Source: JAQGMO01 sp050954505 (GTDB taxonomy: Bacteria > Pseudomonadota > Gammaproteobacteria > Burkholderiales > Burkholderiaceae_D). Taken from it: a stretch of DNA of 19,023 nt. The first letter of the stretch is position 1, and every line of letters begins with the position of its first letter. The stretch lies in the NCBI GenBank assembly GCA_050954505.1, contig JBPBPY010000260.1, forward strand, positions 1-19,023. Reading direction: 5' to 3'. A model generated the notes under the pieces. It ran no database searches. It had not been told where the DNA came from and saw only the letters and a list, made by a program, of their open reading frames with translations. A program made the position numbers and the translations under genes. Below, piece by piece: positions 1 through 7,725 of this stretch.

Positions 1-431
1 TCCACGGTCACGGTCGGATTGATCTTGCGGCCGAATTTCTTTTCCAGCACGGCGACAACTTGCTGCACCTGTCGCGCCGATAAATCGAATGCACTGAAGA
101 TTTCTGCATCTGCTGCGCCTTCCTGGGCATTTTTCAAGGCCTGGAATTGGACGGCAATATCTGCCAGCAGCGACAGCCGGCCATTTTCCACCAGCATGGC
201 GATGAAGTTTTTCGCTTCAGCGTTGAGCGGTGACTTCAGCAGGCTGGAAAACGTTTCGCCGACCAGCTGGTCGGAGAGTTTCGGGTTATGCGCCAGACCC
301 TGGACTTCAGGATTTGATGCGACATGCGCCATTTCAGAAACCAGTTCGGACCAGGCTGGCAAATTGCCGGCCTTGGCCACGCGGAACAGCGCTTCAGCAT
401 ACGGACGTGCAATGGTTGCGAGTTCCGCCAT
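1..431 (-). CDS. atpH: F1Fo ATP synthase subunit delta, 3' end cut off by window edge
   Basis: Subunit delta (OSCP type) sits on top of the F1 head and ties it to the peripheral stalk formed by the two b subunits. The gene reads leftward from ATG at 431 and begins MAELATIARPYAEALFRVAK, a typical delta N-terminus. About 143 codons are visible before the window ends; the family is usually near 178 residues, so roughly 35 C-terminal residues are missing. The last visible part (around VLEKKFGRKINPTVTV) matches the conserved C-terminal region of AtpH. It starts 2 bp after the atpF stop, so the two are probably translationally coupled in the atp operon. The call rests on sequence resemblance plus position directly after atpF. 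Confidence 0.95.
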   Translation of the reverse strand, partial: MAELATIARPYAEALFRVAKAGNLPAWSELVSEMAHVASNPEVQGLAHNPKLSDQLVGETFSSLLKSPLNAEAKNFIAMLVENGRLSLLADIAVQFQALKNAQEGAADAEIFSAFDLSARQVQQVVAVLEKKFGRKINPTVTV

Positions 432-433
432 GA

Positions 434-904
434 TTACAGCTCAGTCTGCAGTTGATTCAACAACTCGGCATGGGCAGCCGGGTTGATTTCACGCTTCAGG
501 ATCTGCTCTGCACCCTTGACAGCCAGCGCAGCGACTTCACCACGCAGTGTTTCGCGTGCCTTGGTCACTTGCTGCTCGGCGTCCGCCTTGGCATTTGCCA
601 GGATACGCGCAGCTTCCTCGGTTGCCGATTTCTTGGCTTCGTCGATGATGATCAGCGCGCGCTTTTCGGCTTCGCCGATGCGCTTCTGGCCTTCGTCGCG
701 GGCACTGGCCAGCTCGGCCGATGCGCGTTTTTCGGCGGCAGCCATCTCGGCCTTGCCGCGGTCTGCCGCAGCCAGTCCTTCAGTGATCTTTTGCGCGCGG
801 TCGTCGAGCGCTTTCATCAATGGCGGCCACACGAATTTCATCGTGAAGCCTGCCAGGATGAAGAAGACCACGAACTGCGCAAACAATGTCGCATTTAAGT
901 TCAC
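434..904 (-). CDS. atpF: F1Fo ATP synthase subunit b
   Basis: Subunit b forms the peripheral stator stalk that stops the F1 head from turning with the rotor. The 156-residue length equals that of typical proteobacterial b subunits. Residues about 5-27 form one membrane helix, followed by the conserved VWPPLMKALDDRAQKI region and then a long charged Ala/Glu/Lys-rich coiled coil to the C-terminus. The start codon is GTG at 904, not ATG. It is supported by an AAGGGA ribosome binding site six bases upstream and by the conserved MNLNATLFAQ N-terminus. The gene lies 70 bp after atpE and 2 bp before atpH. Confidence 0.97.
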   Translation of the reverse strand: MNLNATLFAQFVVFFILAGFTMKFVWPPLMKALDDRAQKITEGLAAADRGKAEMAAAEKRASAELASARDEGQKRIGEAEKRALIIIDEAKKSATEEAARILANAKADAEQQVTKARETLRGEVAALAVKGAEQILKREINPAAHAELLNQLQTEL

Positions 905-974
905 GGTATTTCCCTTCTCGGTGTTACGAGTGCCGGACGCGAACGTCCGCTAGCTTGAGAATGTGCAGGCTGGA

Positions 975-1220
975 TCAGCGTGCAACGAACGGATTGGCGA
1001 ATGCGAACAGCATGGCGATACCAACACCGATCAGGAATGCAGCATCGATCAGACCGGCCAGCAGGAACATCTTGGTTTGCAGCGTGTTCATCAATTCAGG
1101 CTGACGAGCCGAGGCTTCCAGATATTTACCACCCATGATGGCGATACCGAGGCAGGCGCCGATAGCACCCAGGCCAATGATCAAGCCGCAAGCCAAAGCT
1201 ACAAATGAGACGTCAGTCAT
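975..1220 (-). CDS. atpE: F1Fo ATP synthase subunit c (rotor ring proteolipid)
   Basis: Subunit c forms the proton-driven membrane rotor ring. The protein has 81 residues with two membrane helices joined by the conserved polar loop ARQPE (residues 38-42). Asp59 in the second helix (AGLIDAAF) is the proton-carrying carboxylate. The Gln/Glu/Ser pattern of sodium-binding c rings is absent, so a proton machine is expected. The open frame extends to 1259, but the start is placed at ATG 1220 because AAGGA lies just upstream and the protein then begins MTDVSFVALACGL, as in relatives. A strongly U-rich stretch precedes the ribosome binding site (separate entry), which fits the need for many c copies per enzyme. 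Confidence 0.96.
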   Translation of the reverse strand: MTDVSFVALACGLIIGLGAIGACLGIAIMGGKYLEASARQPELMNTLQTKMFLLAGLIDAAFLIGVGIAMLFAFANPFVAR

Positions 1221-1225
1221 GTCTA

Positions 1226-1263
1226 ATCCTTCAAGGTTATTTAAAAATATAAAAATCAAAAAC
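1226..1263 (-). promoter_or_regulatory. U-rich translation-initiation region of atpE
   Basis: The mRNA just upstream of atpE contains three T runs within about 20 bases, followed by AAGGA and then the ATG at 1220. In E. coli the atpE ribosome binding site is preceded by a U-rich enhancer that raises c-subunit synthesis above that of its neighbours. The composition and position here suggest the same role. This is inferred from analogy only. Confidence 0.45.
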
Positions 1264-1345
1264 GAAATATTACGAAACTGCTGATGCTACTAACGTTTGC
1301 CGATCTCGCCAACCCGCCAACCGTTCCCAACCCACGATCTTTCGA

Positions 1346-2197
1346 TCAGTGGCCTTCGTGCGCCTGGCCGATGTATACCAGCGTGAGCATCATGAAAATG
1401 AATGCCTGCAGCAGCACGATCAGGATATGGAAGATCGCCCAGAGCGAGCCGGCAATCACATGGCCGACAAAACCGAAGGTGGTGGCCATGGAACCGAGCA
1501 GTGCGATCAACAGGAATAACAGTTCACCAGCGTACATGTTGCCGAACAACCGCATGCCCAGCGAAACGGTCTTGGCTGCGTATTCGATGATGTTGAGCAG
1601 CAGATTGAATGGCGCCATCCAGATGCCGAACGGTGCGGCAAACAATTCATGCATCCAGCCGCCGAAGCCCTTGATCTTGACGCTGTAGTACAGCATCATC
1701 GCCAGCACGCCCAGGGCAATACCCATGGTGCCGTTCAAGTCGGCAGTCGGCACCACGCGATGGTGCGGGAACACATTGTCGAGGCCAAGGTAGTGGAACG
1801 CGCTGGAGAACATGTCGACCGGCAGGAAGTCGAGCGAGTTCATCAGGGCAACCCAGATGAAGACGGTCAGCGCCATCGGCGCGATGAATGCGCGGTTGCC
1901 ATGCGAGACGATGGCTTTCGACTGGTTCTCGACCATCTCGACGATCATTTCGACGAAGGCCTGGAAACGGCCCGGCACACCAGCGGTGGCGCGGCGCGCG
2001 GCCAGCCACATCAACAGGCAGCCAACCACACCGCAGAATACCGACCAGAACACGGTGTCCATGTTGATGATCGAAAAGTCGACGATCTTTGCTTGATGCG
2101 AAGTCGAAAAGTGCCCGAGATGATGCACGATATACTCGGAGGGGGTTGGTGCGTGTGCCGCGCCATGCGCTACGCCTTCCGCCAGTTCTGTCGCCAT
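1346..2197 (-). CDS. atpB: F1Fo ATP synthase subunit a
   Basis: Subunit a is the membrane stator that provides the two proton half-channels next to the c ring. It has 283 residues (E. coli 271) with several membrane helices. The essential arginine is visible as Arg216 in SLGMRLFGNMYAGELL. The conserved NSLDFLPVD segment (residues 120-128) and the C-terminal QAFIFMMLTLVYIGQA are also present. The N-terminal 20 residues are Ala/His-rich and variable. The ATG at 2197 follows the atpI stop by a single base, so translation is probably coupled. A 125-bp gap separates its stop from atpE and holds the atpE initiation region. Confidence 0.97.
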   Translation of the reverse strand: MATELAEGVAHGAAHAPTPSEYIVHHLGHFSTSHQAKIVDFSIINMDTVFWSVFCGVVGCLLMWLAARRATAGVPGRFQAFVEMIVEMVENQSKAIVSHGNRAFIAPMALTVFIWVALMNSLDFLPVDMFSSAFHYLGLDNVFPHHRVVPTADLNGTMGIALGVLAMMLYYSVKIKGFGGWMHELFAAPFGIWMAPFNLLLNIIEYAAKTVSLGMRLFGNMYAGELLFLLIALLGSMATTFGFVGHVIAGSLWAIFHILIVLLQAFIFMMLTLVYIGQAHEGH

Positions 2198-2198
2198 G

Positions 2199-2534
2199 TC
2201 AGTGCCTAAATAATAGAAAGATGTAACTTTTCAGGGCCACGATGAAAGCGGCGATCAGCGCCAGCCAGTTCAAATCGCGGTACAACCACACCACCGCGCC
2301 AAGGGCCGCAATGGTCAGAGCAATCTTGATCAATTCGCCAAAGAAAAATGTCACCGGATTGGCTGCTCCTTTTTGCGCGCTGGCAAACAGCCGCACAGCA
2401 AACAGGGCATTCGGCACGACACAGCACAGGCCGCCCAGCAACGCGGAAATCAACGCGGGCGAGCCAGAGATCAGCCCGGCAATGAGCGCGGTAATAATCG
2501 TGGTCGCAAGTTGCAAGAGGACGAGATGAAACAT
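2199..2534 (-). CDS. atpI: ATP synthase accessory protein AtpI
   Basis: AtpI is a small membrane protein at the head of many atp operons. It is reported to help assemble the c ring and is not part of the finished enzyme. This 111-residue protein has four hydrophobic helices (about 5-24, 29-50, 64-85 and 90-108), in line with the family. The GGLCCVVPNALFA segment and the Pro-Val-Thr-Phe-Phe-Phe-Gly-Glu motif near residues 60-67 are typical. It is first in the operon, about 100 bp downstream of a strong predicted promoter, and its stop lies 1 bp from the atpB start. The ribosome binding site is weak (GACAGG), consistent with low expression. Confidence 0.88.
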   Translation of the reverse strand: MFHLVLLQLATTIITALIAGLISGSPALISALLGGLCCVVPNALFAVRLFASAQKGAANPVTFFFGELIKIALTIAALGAVVWLYRDLNWLALIAAFIVALKSYIFLLFRH

Positions 2535-2641
2535 GCCTGTCCAAATTCATGCAACCCGTGCCGCGCATTCGCGTCTTGCTACGGGCCGAGGTGAAAACCG
2601 GGTTGGTGCAATAAGATGGTGCGTGTTGCCAAAGCCACGGG

Positions 2642-2671
2642 ATTATAAAGGTTTTACGTTCGTTCCGTCAA
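2642..2671 (-). promoter_or_regulatory. Sigma-70 promoter of the atp operon
   Basis: On the minus strand a -35 box TTGACG (2666-2671) and a perfect -10 box TATAAT (2642-2647) are separated by 18 bp. The hexamers differ from consensus at one base. The site lies in the 228-bp gap between parB and atpI, pointing at atpI, with an expected transcript start near 2634 and a leader of about 100 nt. Confidence 0.8.
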
Positions 2672-2762
2672 ACGATTGCTGATCAGTAAAACACCAAATG
2701 AATCAATCAGTTCGATGTCGCTGACACACTACTTTGGCAGATTGAACCGTGTTGGTGCGATG

Positions 2763-3671
2763 TTATTGTGACAACGCTTCACCGATGTGCAATCTGGCAA
2801 TAATGCCATCCAGATTTTCCAGGTCGGAAAAATCGATGATCAGCTGGCCACGCTGCTTGTTGCCCATCTTGATGCTGACATTTGCCGCCAGCGCATCGGA
2901 AAGCTGTTCTTCCAGGCGCACGATGTCGCGCGACTTTTCCCGGCCGGGCACTGGTGCGCGCTCGCCGGTGCTTTGTTCAGCCGTGGTACGCACGACCAGT
3001 TTCTCCGCTTCACGTACCGAAAGTCGTTTGGCGACGATCTGGTTGGCCAGGTTGATCTGGGTTGCCGCGTCCACTGCCAGCAAGGCCCGTGCATGGCCCA
3101 TGTCGATGTCGCTGGCCATGAGCATCGTCTGGACCGGTCCCGCCAAATTCAGCAGCCGCAGCAGGTTCGACACCGCACTTCGCGAGCGGCCAACGGCGCC
3201 GGCGGCCTGCTCATGGGTGAAGTCGAAGTCGGCGATCAGGCGGTGAATGCCCTGCGCTTCTTCCAACGGATTCAAATCTTCGCGCTGGATGTTTTCGATC
3301 AGTGCCATGGCGGCAGCCGCATGATCGTCGACCGCTTTCACCATCACCGGCACTTCCGTCAGGCCGGCAATTTGCGCAGCACGGAAACGCCGTTCACCGG
3401 CAATGATTTCATACCGCTCCACGCCGTCGCCCGCCGCGATCGGCCGCACCAGGATGGCTTGCAGCAGTCCCTGCGACTTGATCGATGCCGCCAGCTCGTT
3501 GAGCGCACCTTCATCCATGCGTGTGCGCGGCTGGTATTTGCCCGCCTGCATGACGGTGACCGGCAGCACCGATGGCGCACCGCTCACAGCCAGCGCTGGA
3601 TCGTTGATATCAGCTGCGCCCAGCAATGCGTCGAGGCCGCGGCCCAGGCCGCCTTTTTTCTTGGTTACCAT
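2763..3671 (-). CDS. parB: Chromosome partitioning protein ParB (Spo0J family, CTPase)
   Basis: ParB binds parS and spreads along DNA as a CTP-gated clamp, then works with ParA to separate the origins. The 302-residue protein begins with the ParA-stimulating GLGRGLDALLG stretch (residues 8-18). The CTP-binding motifs are clear: GERRFRAA at 92-99 and ENIQREDL at 126-133. A helix-turn-helix parS-reading domain follows at about 151-172 (THEQAAGAVGRSRSAVSNL). The C-terminal region should form the dimer interface. The start at 3671 gives MVTKKKGGLG, as in relatives; its ribosome binding site is weak and A-rich. It lies 149 bp after parA and ends upstream of the atp promoter. Two parS sites occur about 3.8 kb away, upstream of mnmG. 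Confidence 0.97.
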   Translation of the reverse strand: MVTKKKGGLGRGLDALLGAADINDPALAVSGAPSVLPVTVMQAGKYQPRTRMDEGALNELAASIKSQGLLQAILVRPIAAGDGVERYEIIAGERRFRAAQIAGLTEVPVMVKAVDDHAAAAMALIENIQREDLNPLEEAQGIHRLIADFDFTHEQAAGAVGRSRSAVSNLLRLLNLAGPVQTMLMASDIDMGHARALLAVDAATQINLANQIVAKRLSVREAEKLVVRTTAEQSTGERAPVPGREKSRDIVRLEEQLSDALAANVSIKMGNKQRGQLIIDFSDLENLDGIIARLHIGEALSQ

Positions 3672-3820
3672 GATTTATTTCTTTTAATTAAAATTGTCTG
3701 CAGCGATCAAACCGATGTGGCTGCGGTGCTGCAACCGAGCCCCTGTCCGGCATGGGCTAACCATCGGCGTCTTCTGCAACTGCGGCGCCATGCAAATGTT
3801 TTCACCACACGCAGGCAGCA

Positions 3821-4591
3821 TTACCAGGTCTGGATGCGCGCCACCATTTCGGCACCAAACGCAATGTAGGCCTGCGCCCCTTTCGAGGCCGGGTCGAATG
3901 TCACGCCGGGCAATCCATATGACGGCGCCTCCGCCAGGCGCACATTGCGCGGAATGATGGTCTTGAACACCTTGTCGCCAAAATGCTGTTCCAGCTGTGC
4001 CGAGACCTGCTGCGACAGCGTCATGCGCGGATCGAACATCACGCGCAACAAGCCGATGATCTTCAATTCGGTATTCAGCTTTGCATGCACCTTCTTGATG
4101 GTGTTGACCAAGTCCGACAAACCTTCCAGTGCATAGTATTCGCACTGCATCGGGATGATCACGCCATGCGCCGCGCACAAGCCATTCAGTGTCAGCATCG
4201 ACAATGCCGGCGGACAATCGATGAGCATGAAGTCATACTCTGCGTCGACTTCCAGCAAGGCATCCTTCAGGCGCTTTTCGCGATTGTCCAGCTCCACCAT
4301 TTCCACTTCGGCACCGGCCAGTTCGCGGTTGGCTGGCAGCACATCGAACTTGCCGGATTCGGACGTCTTGCGCGCAGTCTTCACATCCGACATGCCCAGC
4401 AGGACTTCATAGATCGACGCCGTCAGCTCCGACTTGTTGATGCCCGCACCCATGGTGGCATTGCCCTGCGGATCGAGGTCGACCAGCAATACGCGCTGCT
4501 TGAGTTGGCCCAGTGCCGCAGCGAGGTTGACTGCCGTGGTGGTCTTGCCCACCCCACCCTTTTGATTCGCCACACAAAATATTTTTGCCAT
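3821..4591 (-). CDS. parA: Chromosome partitioning ATPase ParA (Soj family)
   Basis: ParA is a DNA-binding P-loop ATPase that moves ParB-parS complexes during chromosome segregation. The protein has 256 residues. The deviant Walker A motif KGGVGKTT is at residues 11-18, with the signature lysine at its start. The Walker B-type stretch FMLIDCPPALSMLTLNGL lies near residues 120-137. The N-terminus MAKIFCVANQKGG matches chromosomal Soj/ParA proteins, and the length fits chromosomal ParA without the N-terminal helix-turn-helix of plasmid types. It follows rsmG by 31 bp and precedes parB by 149 bp, the standard rsmG-parA-parB order near proteobacterial origins. Confidence 0.97.
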   Translation of the reverse strand: MAKIFCVANQKGGVGKTTTAVNLAAALGQLKQRVLLVDLDPQGNATMGAGINKSELTASIYEVLLGMSDVKTARKTSESGKFDVLPANRELAGAEVEMVELDNREKRLKDALLEVDAEYDFMLIDCPPALSMLTLNGLCAAHGVIIPMQCEYYALEGLSDLVNTIKKVHAKLNTELKIIGLLRVMFDPRMTLSQQVSAQLEQHFGDKVFKTIIPRNVRLAEAPSYGLPGVTFDPASKGAQAYIAFGAEMVARIQTW

Positions 4592-4622
4592 GAATTCTTT
4601 TCTGGTTTGTGTATCGACTGAA

Positions 4623-5279
4623 TCAACGACGTTCGATGACCAGCAAGTGACGCTCGGCCTCCAGGCCTGGCACGGTCAATGGCATCCTGTTCGTGATGGC
4701 CCAGCCAGCCGGCAGCCCTGCTTCTTCTTCATCCGACTGCACGCCTTTCATGGCAATGAAGCGGCCGCCCTCGGCCAGCAGGTGCTGCGACCAGTTGACG
4801 AAATCAGCCAGGTCGGCAAAGGCCCGCGAGGTGATGACATCGAATTTTTGCTGAACATCGAGTTGCTCGACGCGTCCGGTCAGTACAGTCACATTGGCCA
4901 GGCCCAGCTCCCCTTTCACCTGGGTGAGAAACGCGGTCTTCTTGTTGACCGTATCGATCATCGAAATACGCATGGCCGGGTTGGCAGTCTCGGCCCAGAT
5001 GGCCAACACCATGCCTGGCAGTCCGCCGCCGGATCCGACGTCAAGCACATTGCCGGCATTGGCGAACGCCGGCAGGATGGCCAGCGAATCGAGCAAATGC
5101 TGCGTCACCATCTGCACCGGATCGCGCACGGCAGTGAGGTTGTAGGTACGGTTCCACTTTGCCAGCAACGCCAGGTAATCGATCAGGCGCTCGATTTGCG
5201 CCGATGCCAGTGGCACGGCTTGTTGTGCCACGCCCGTGCGCAATTGTTGTGTCAGCGCGTGACGGTCGAAGTCGCTCAT
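4623..5279 (-). CDS. rsmG: 16S rRNA (guanine-527-N7)-methyltransferase RsmG
   Basis: RsmG (GidB) uses S-adenosylmethionine to methylate G527 of 16S rRNA; its loss is known to give low-level streptomycin resistance. The protein has 218 residues (E. coli 207). The SAM-binding loop VLDVGSGGGLPG is at residues 78-89, preceded by KWNRTYNLTA (41-50) and HLLDSLAI (61-68), all family hallmarks. The open frame extends to 5408, but the Pro- and His-rich upstream residues do not look like the family. ATG at 5279 gives MSDFDRHALTQQL with an AGGA site upstream, so that start is chosen. It follows mnmG by 61 bp. Confidence 0.96.
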   Translation of the reverse strand: MSDFDRHALTQQLRTGVAQQAVPLASAQIERLIDYLALLAKWNRTYNLTAVRDPVQMVTQHLLDSLAILPAFANAGNVLDVGSGGGLPGMVLAIWAETANPAMRISMIDTVNKKTAFLTQVKGELGLANVTVLTGRVEQLDVQQKFDVITSRAFADLADFVNWSQHLLAEGGRFIAMKGVQSDEEEAGLPAGWAITNRMPLTVPGLEAERHLLVIERR

Positions 5280-5340
5280 CGCTGTGCCATCCTGCGTGCA
5301 AACCGGGTTTGGGCGCTTGTGCCGTGTGCCATGCCGGTTT

Positions 5341-7308
5341 TCATGCTGCTGCCTCGTTGGTGGCGGCGGTGCCGGTGGCAGCCAGTGCGTCCGCAGGCAA
5401 TGTGGCAAACTCCTTGAAACCGCCCTTTTTCAAATGCACCAGCAAAAGCGAGATTGCTGCCGGGGTCACGCCCGCAATGCGTGAGGCCTGCCCCAGGGTT
5501 TCCGGCCGGTGCTTGTTGAGCTTCTGCCGTACTTCCATCGACAAGGCGGCGACAGCAAGGTAGTCCAGGGTTGCCGGCAATTTCAGTTTTTCAAAATGTT
5601 CATGGCGCTCGACCTCCTTGGCCTGGCGATCAATATAGCCGGCATACTTGAGCTGGATCTCGATCTGCTCGCGCACTTCCGGCGCCAGTGGCGTGTCGGC
5701 ATCGAAGCGGCGGCCATCGATGCTGCGCAATTCCATCAGCTTGTCGTAGCCAATGCCGGGGCGGCGCAGCAATTCCGCCAGCGAGTATTCATGCTCCATG
5801 GCCTTGCCCAGCACCCGCTCGCTTTCTGCCTGCGCCACGATGCGCGGACTCACCCACGTGGAACGCAGGCGTTCCAGTTCCAGCGCAACGGCTTCGCGCT
5901 TGGTCTCGAACAGTGCCCACTGGGCATCGCTGACACATCCCAGCTTGCGGCCGATTTCAGTCAGGCGCAGGTCGGCATTATCTTCCCGCAGCGAGAGCCG
6001 GTACTCGGCCCGGCTGGTAAACATGCGGTAAGGCTCCAGCACACCCTGGGTCACCAGGTCATCGACCAGCACGCCGAGATAGGCTTCATCGCGCCCAGGG
6101 GTCCAGGCTGCCTGCTCCCTGGACATCAAGGCGGCATTCAAGCCGGCCAGCATGCCCTGGGCTGCGGCTTCTTCGTAACCGGTTGTGCCATTGATCTGGC
6201 CGGCAAAGAACAAGCCCTGGATGGCACGGGTTTCCATCGACGCCTTCAAGCCGCGTGGGTCGAAGTAGTCATACTCAATGGCATAGCCCGGACGCAGGAT
6301 ATGGGCATTTTCCAGTCCCTGCATGGAGCGCACCAGCGCCAGCTGGATATCGAATGGCAGGCTGGTCGAGATACCGTTAGGGTAAAACTCGTTGGTGGTC
6401 AAGCCTTCCGGTTCCAGGAAAATCTGGTGTGAAGCCTTGCCGGCAAACCGGTGGATCTTGTCTTCGATCGAAGGACAATACCGTGGCCCAACGCCTTCGA
6501 TGACACCGGTATACATCGGGCTGCGGTCCAGTCCACTACGGATGATGTCATGCGTCTGCTCATTGGTATGGGTAATCCAGCAGGGCAATTGGCGCGGATG
6601 CATGGATGCGTTACCCAGCACCGAAAATACCGGCACGGGATCGAGATCGCCCGGCTGTTCTTCCATACGCGAAAAGTCGATGCTGCGGCCATCGATGCGC
6701 GGCGGTGTACCGGTTTTCAAGCGTCCTTGTGGCAGTTTCAATTCCTTCAAACGTGCCGACAGCGAAATGGCCGGCGGGTCACCTGCCCTGCCTGCCGAAA
6801 AATTGTTCAGGCCCACATGGATTTTTCCGTCAAGAAAAGTACCCGCCGTCAGGACCACCGTTCGGCTGCGAAAGCGGATGCCTCCTTGGGTGACTGCGCC
6901 AACCACGCGATCACCCTCGACCATCAAGTCATCGACTGCCTGTTGAAACAGCCACAAATTTGGCTGGTTTTCCAGGCGTGAGCGGATTGCTTGCTTGTAC
7001 AAAATGCGATCGGCCTGGGCGCGCGTGGCGCGCACTGCCGGTCCCTTGGAAGAATTCAGTATGCGGAATTGGATGCCGGCTTCGTCAGTGGCCAGTGCCA
7101 TTGCACCGCCCATTGCATCGACTTCCTTGACCAGATGACCTTTTCCAATGCCGCCGATCGACGGATTGCAGGACATCTGGCCCAAGGTCTCGATATTGTG
7201 GGTCAACAGCAGGGTTTTCTGCCCCATGCGCGCTGCAGCGAGGGCCGCTTCCGTGCCGGCATGACCGCCACCGACAACGATGACATCAAATTCATTTGGA
7301 TAGTCCAT
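5341..7308 (-). CDS. mnmG: tRNA uridine-34 5-carboxymethylaminomethyl modification enzyme MnmG (GidA)
   Basis: MnmG is the FAD subunit that, with MnmE, installs the cmnm5 group on wobble U34 of certain tRNAs. The protein has 655 residues (E. coli 629). The FAD-binding GGGHAG is at residues 13-18. The motif CNPSIGGIGKG begins at 47 and the family signature GPRYCPSIEDK is at 274-284, giving the two conserved cysteines Cys47 and Cys278. The C-terminal MnmE/tRNA-contacting region contains RPETLGQASRIAGVTPAAIS. The frame stays open to 7560, but that extension would translate the two parS sites, so it is rejected. ATG 7308 has AGGA about eight bases upstream and gives MDYPNEFDVIVVGGG. A short Ala/Thr-rich tail follows the conserved C-terminus. 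Confidence 0.97.
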   Translation of the reverse strand: MDYPNEFDVIVVGGGHAGTEAALAAARMGQKTLLLTHNIETLGQMSCNPSIGGIGKGHLVKEVDAMGGAMALATDEAGIQFRILNSSKGPAVRATRAQADRILYKQAIRSRLENQPNLWLFQQAVDDLMVEGDRVVGAVTQGGIRFRSRTVVLTAGTFLDGKIHVGLNNFSAGRAGDPPAISLSARLKELKLPQGRLKTGTPPRIDGRSIDFSRMEEQPGDLDPVPVFSVLGNASMHPRQLPCWITHTNEQTHDIIRSGLDRSPMYTGVIEGVGPRYCPSIEDKIHRFAGKASHQIFLEPEGLTTNEFYPNGISTSLPFDIQLALVRSMQGLENAHILRPGYAIEYDYFDPRGLKASMETRAIQGLFFAGQINGTTGYEEAAAQGMLAGLNAALMSREQAAWTPGRDEAYLGVLVDDLVTQGVLEPYRMFTSRAEYRLSLREDNADLRLTEIGRKLGCVSDAQWALFETKREAVALELERLRSTWVSPRIVAQAESERVLGKAMEHEYSLAELLRRPGIGYDKLMELRSIDGRRFDADTPLAPEVREQIEIQLKYAGYIDRQAKEVERHEHFEKLKLPATLDYLAVAALSMEVRQKLNKHRPETLGQASRIAGVTPAAISLLLVHLKKGGFKEFATLPADALAATGTAATNEAAA

Positions 7309-7396
7309 GGCGTGCATCCTGCTGGGGGGTGACAGAGGCGAAATTATAAGTGCTTTTTGGTGCCGGCGAACCAAAGCCTGTAAATCTTGGCCGTTT

Positions 7397-7412
7397 TGTT
7401 CCACGTGAAACA
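7397..7412. promoter_or_regulatory. parS: parS centromere site, copy 1
   Basis: The 16-bp near-palindrome TGTTCCACGTGAAACA matches the widely conserved chromosomal parS consensus (TGTTTCACGTGAAACA) with one difference. ParB loads here and spreads outward. It lies 89 bp upstream of the mnmG start, in the same cluster as parA and parB. Confidence 0.95.
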
Positions 7413-7478
7413 AGCGGTGAAGTGATTGGGCGCCTGAATATATAGCCAAGACACCATCCGGCCGTCGATGGGGACGAT

Positions 7479-7494
7479 TGTTCCACGTGAAACA
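7479..7494. promoter_or_regulatory. parS: parS centromere site, copy 2
   Basis: This is a second, identical 16-bp TGTTCCACGTGAAACA in the same orientation, 82 bp from copy 1. The symmetry extends outward here as GAT and ATC on the two flanks, making a 22-bp imperfect palindrome. Multiple parS sites near the origin are normal for chromosomal ParABS systems. Confidence 0.95.
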
Positions 7495-7725
7495 ATCATG
7501 GATAACAATGGAAGGACATTGACTGTAAATCTCAACCAGCCGTTGATGGATGCGATGCATGCAAACAAGCGTCTATTCAAATACCGTAGTCTGGACCCAA
7601 GCAACCAGCCCAGGCTTGTCCGAAACACCAAGCCGCCCCGTTCGTAAAATTCTCTAATTCGCAAACCGGCGCGCCATCACCTTTCTCTACGGTACTTCCA
7701 TCGCCGTGCAAGCTCCGAAACATTA

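Larger units (their letters stand above)
7309..7725. other. Gene-free 417-bp region upstream of mnmG
   Basis: This stretch lies between the start of mnmG and the stop of the 1211-residue protein gene. It holds two parS sites (7397-7412 and 7479-7494). Open frames crossing it have no recognisable protein and no good ribosome binding sites. No convincing terminator for the upstream gene and no clear sigma-70 promoter for mnmG were found by eye. Confidence 0.7.

Noticed and set aside
1649..2209. 186-codon plus-strand open frame opposite atpB
   Set aside because: It is a shadow of atpB with a His/Asp/Arg-rich composition and no ribosome binding site of note.
3682..3693. TTTTAATTAAAA palindrome just upstream of parB
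   Set aside because: It is a 12-bp A/T-only palindrome, easily arising by chance; no -35 box at a suitable distance was found to call a promoter.
2787..3869. 360-codon plus-strand open frame opposite parB
   Set aside because: It is antisense to a certain parB, is rich in His/Gln/Arg as expected from a shadow frame, and resembles no protein.
5509..6432. 307-codon plus-strand open frame opposite mnmG
   Set aside because: It lies wholly within mnmG, has shadow-frame composition and no recognisable domain.
7309..7560. 84-codon N-terminal extension of mnmG
   Set aside because: It translates both parS sites, has no family resemblance, and the internal ATG at 7308 has a ribosome binding site and the conserved start.
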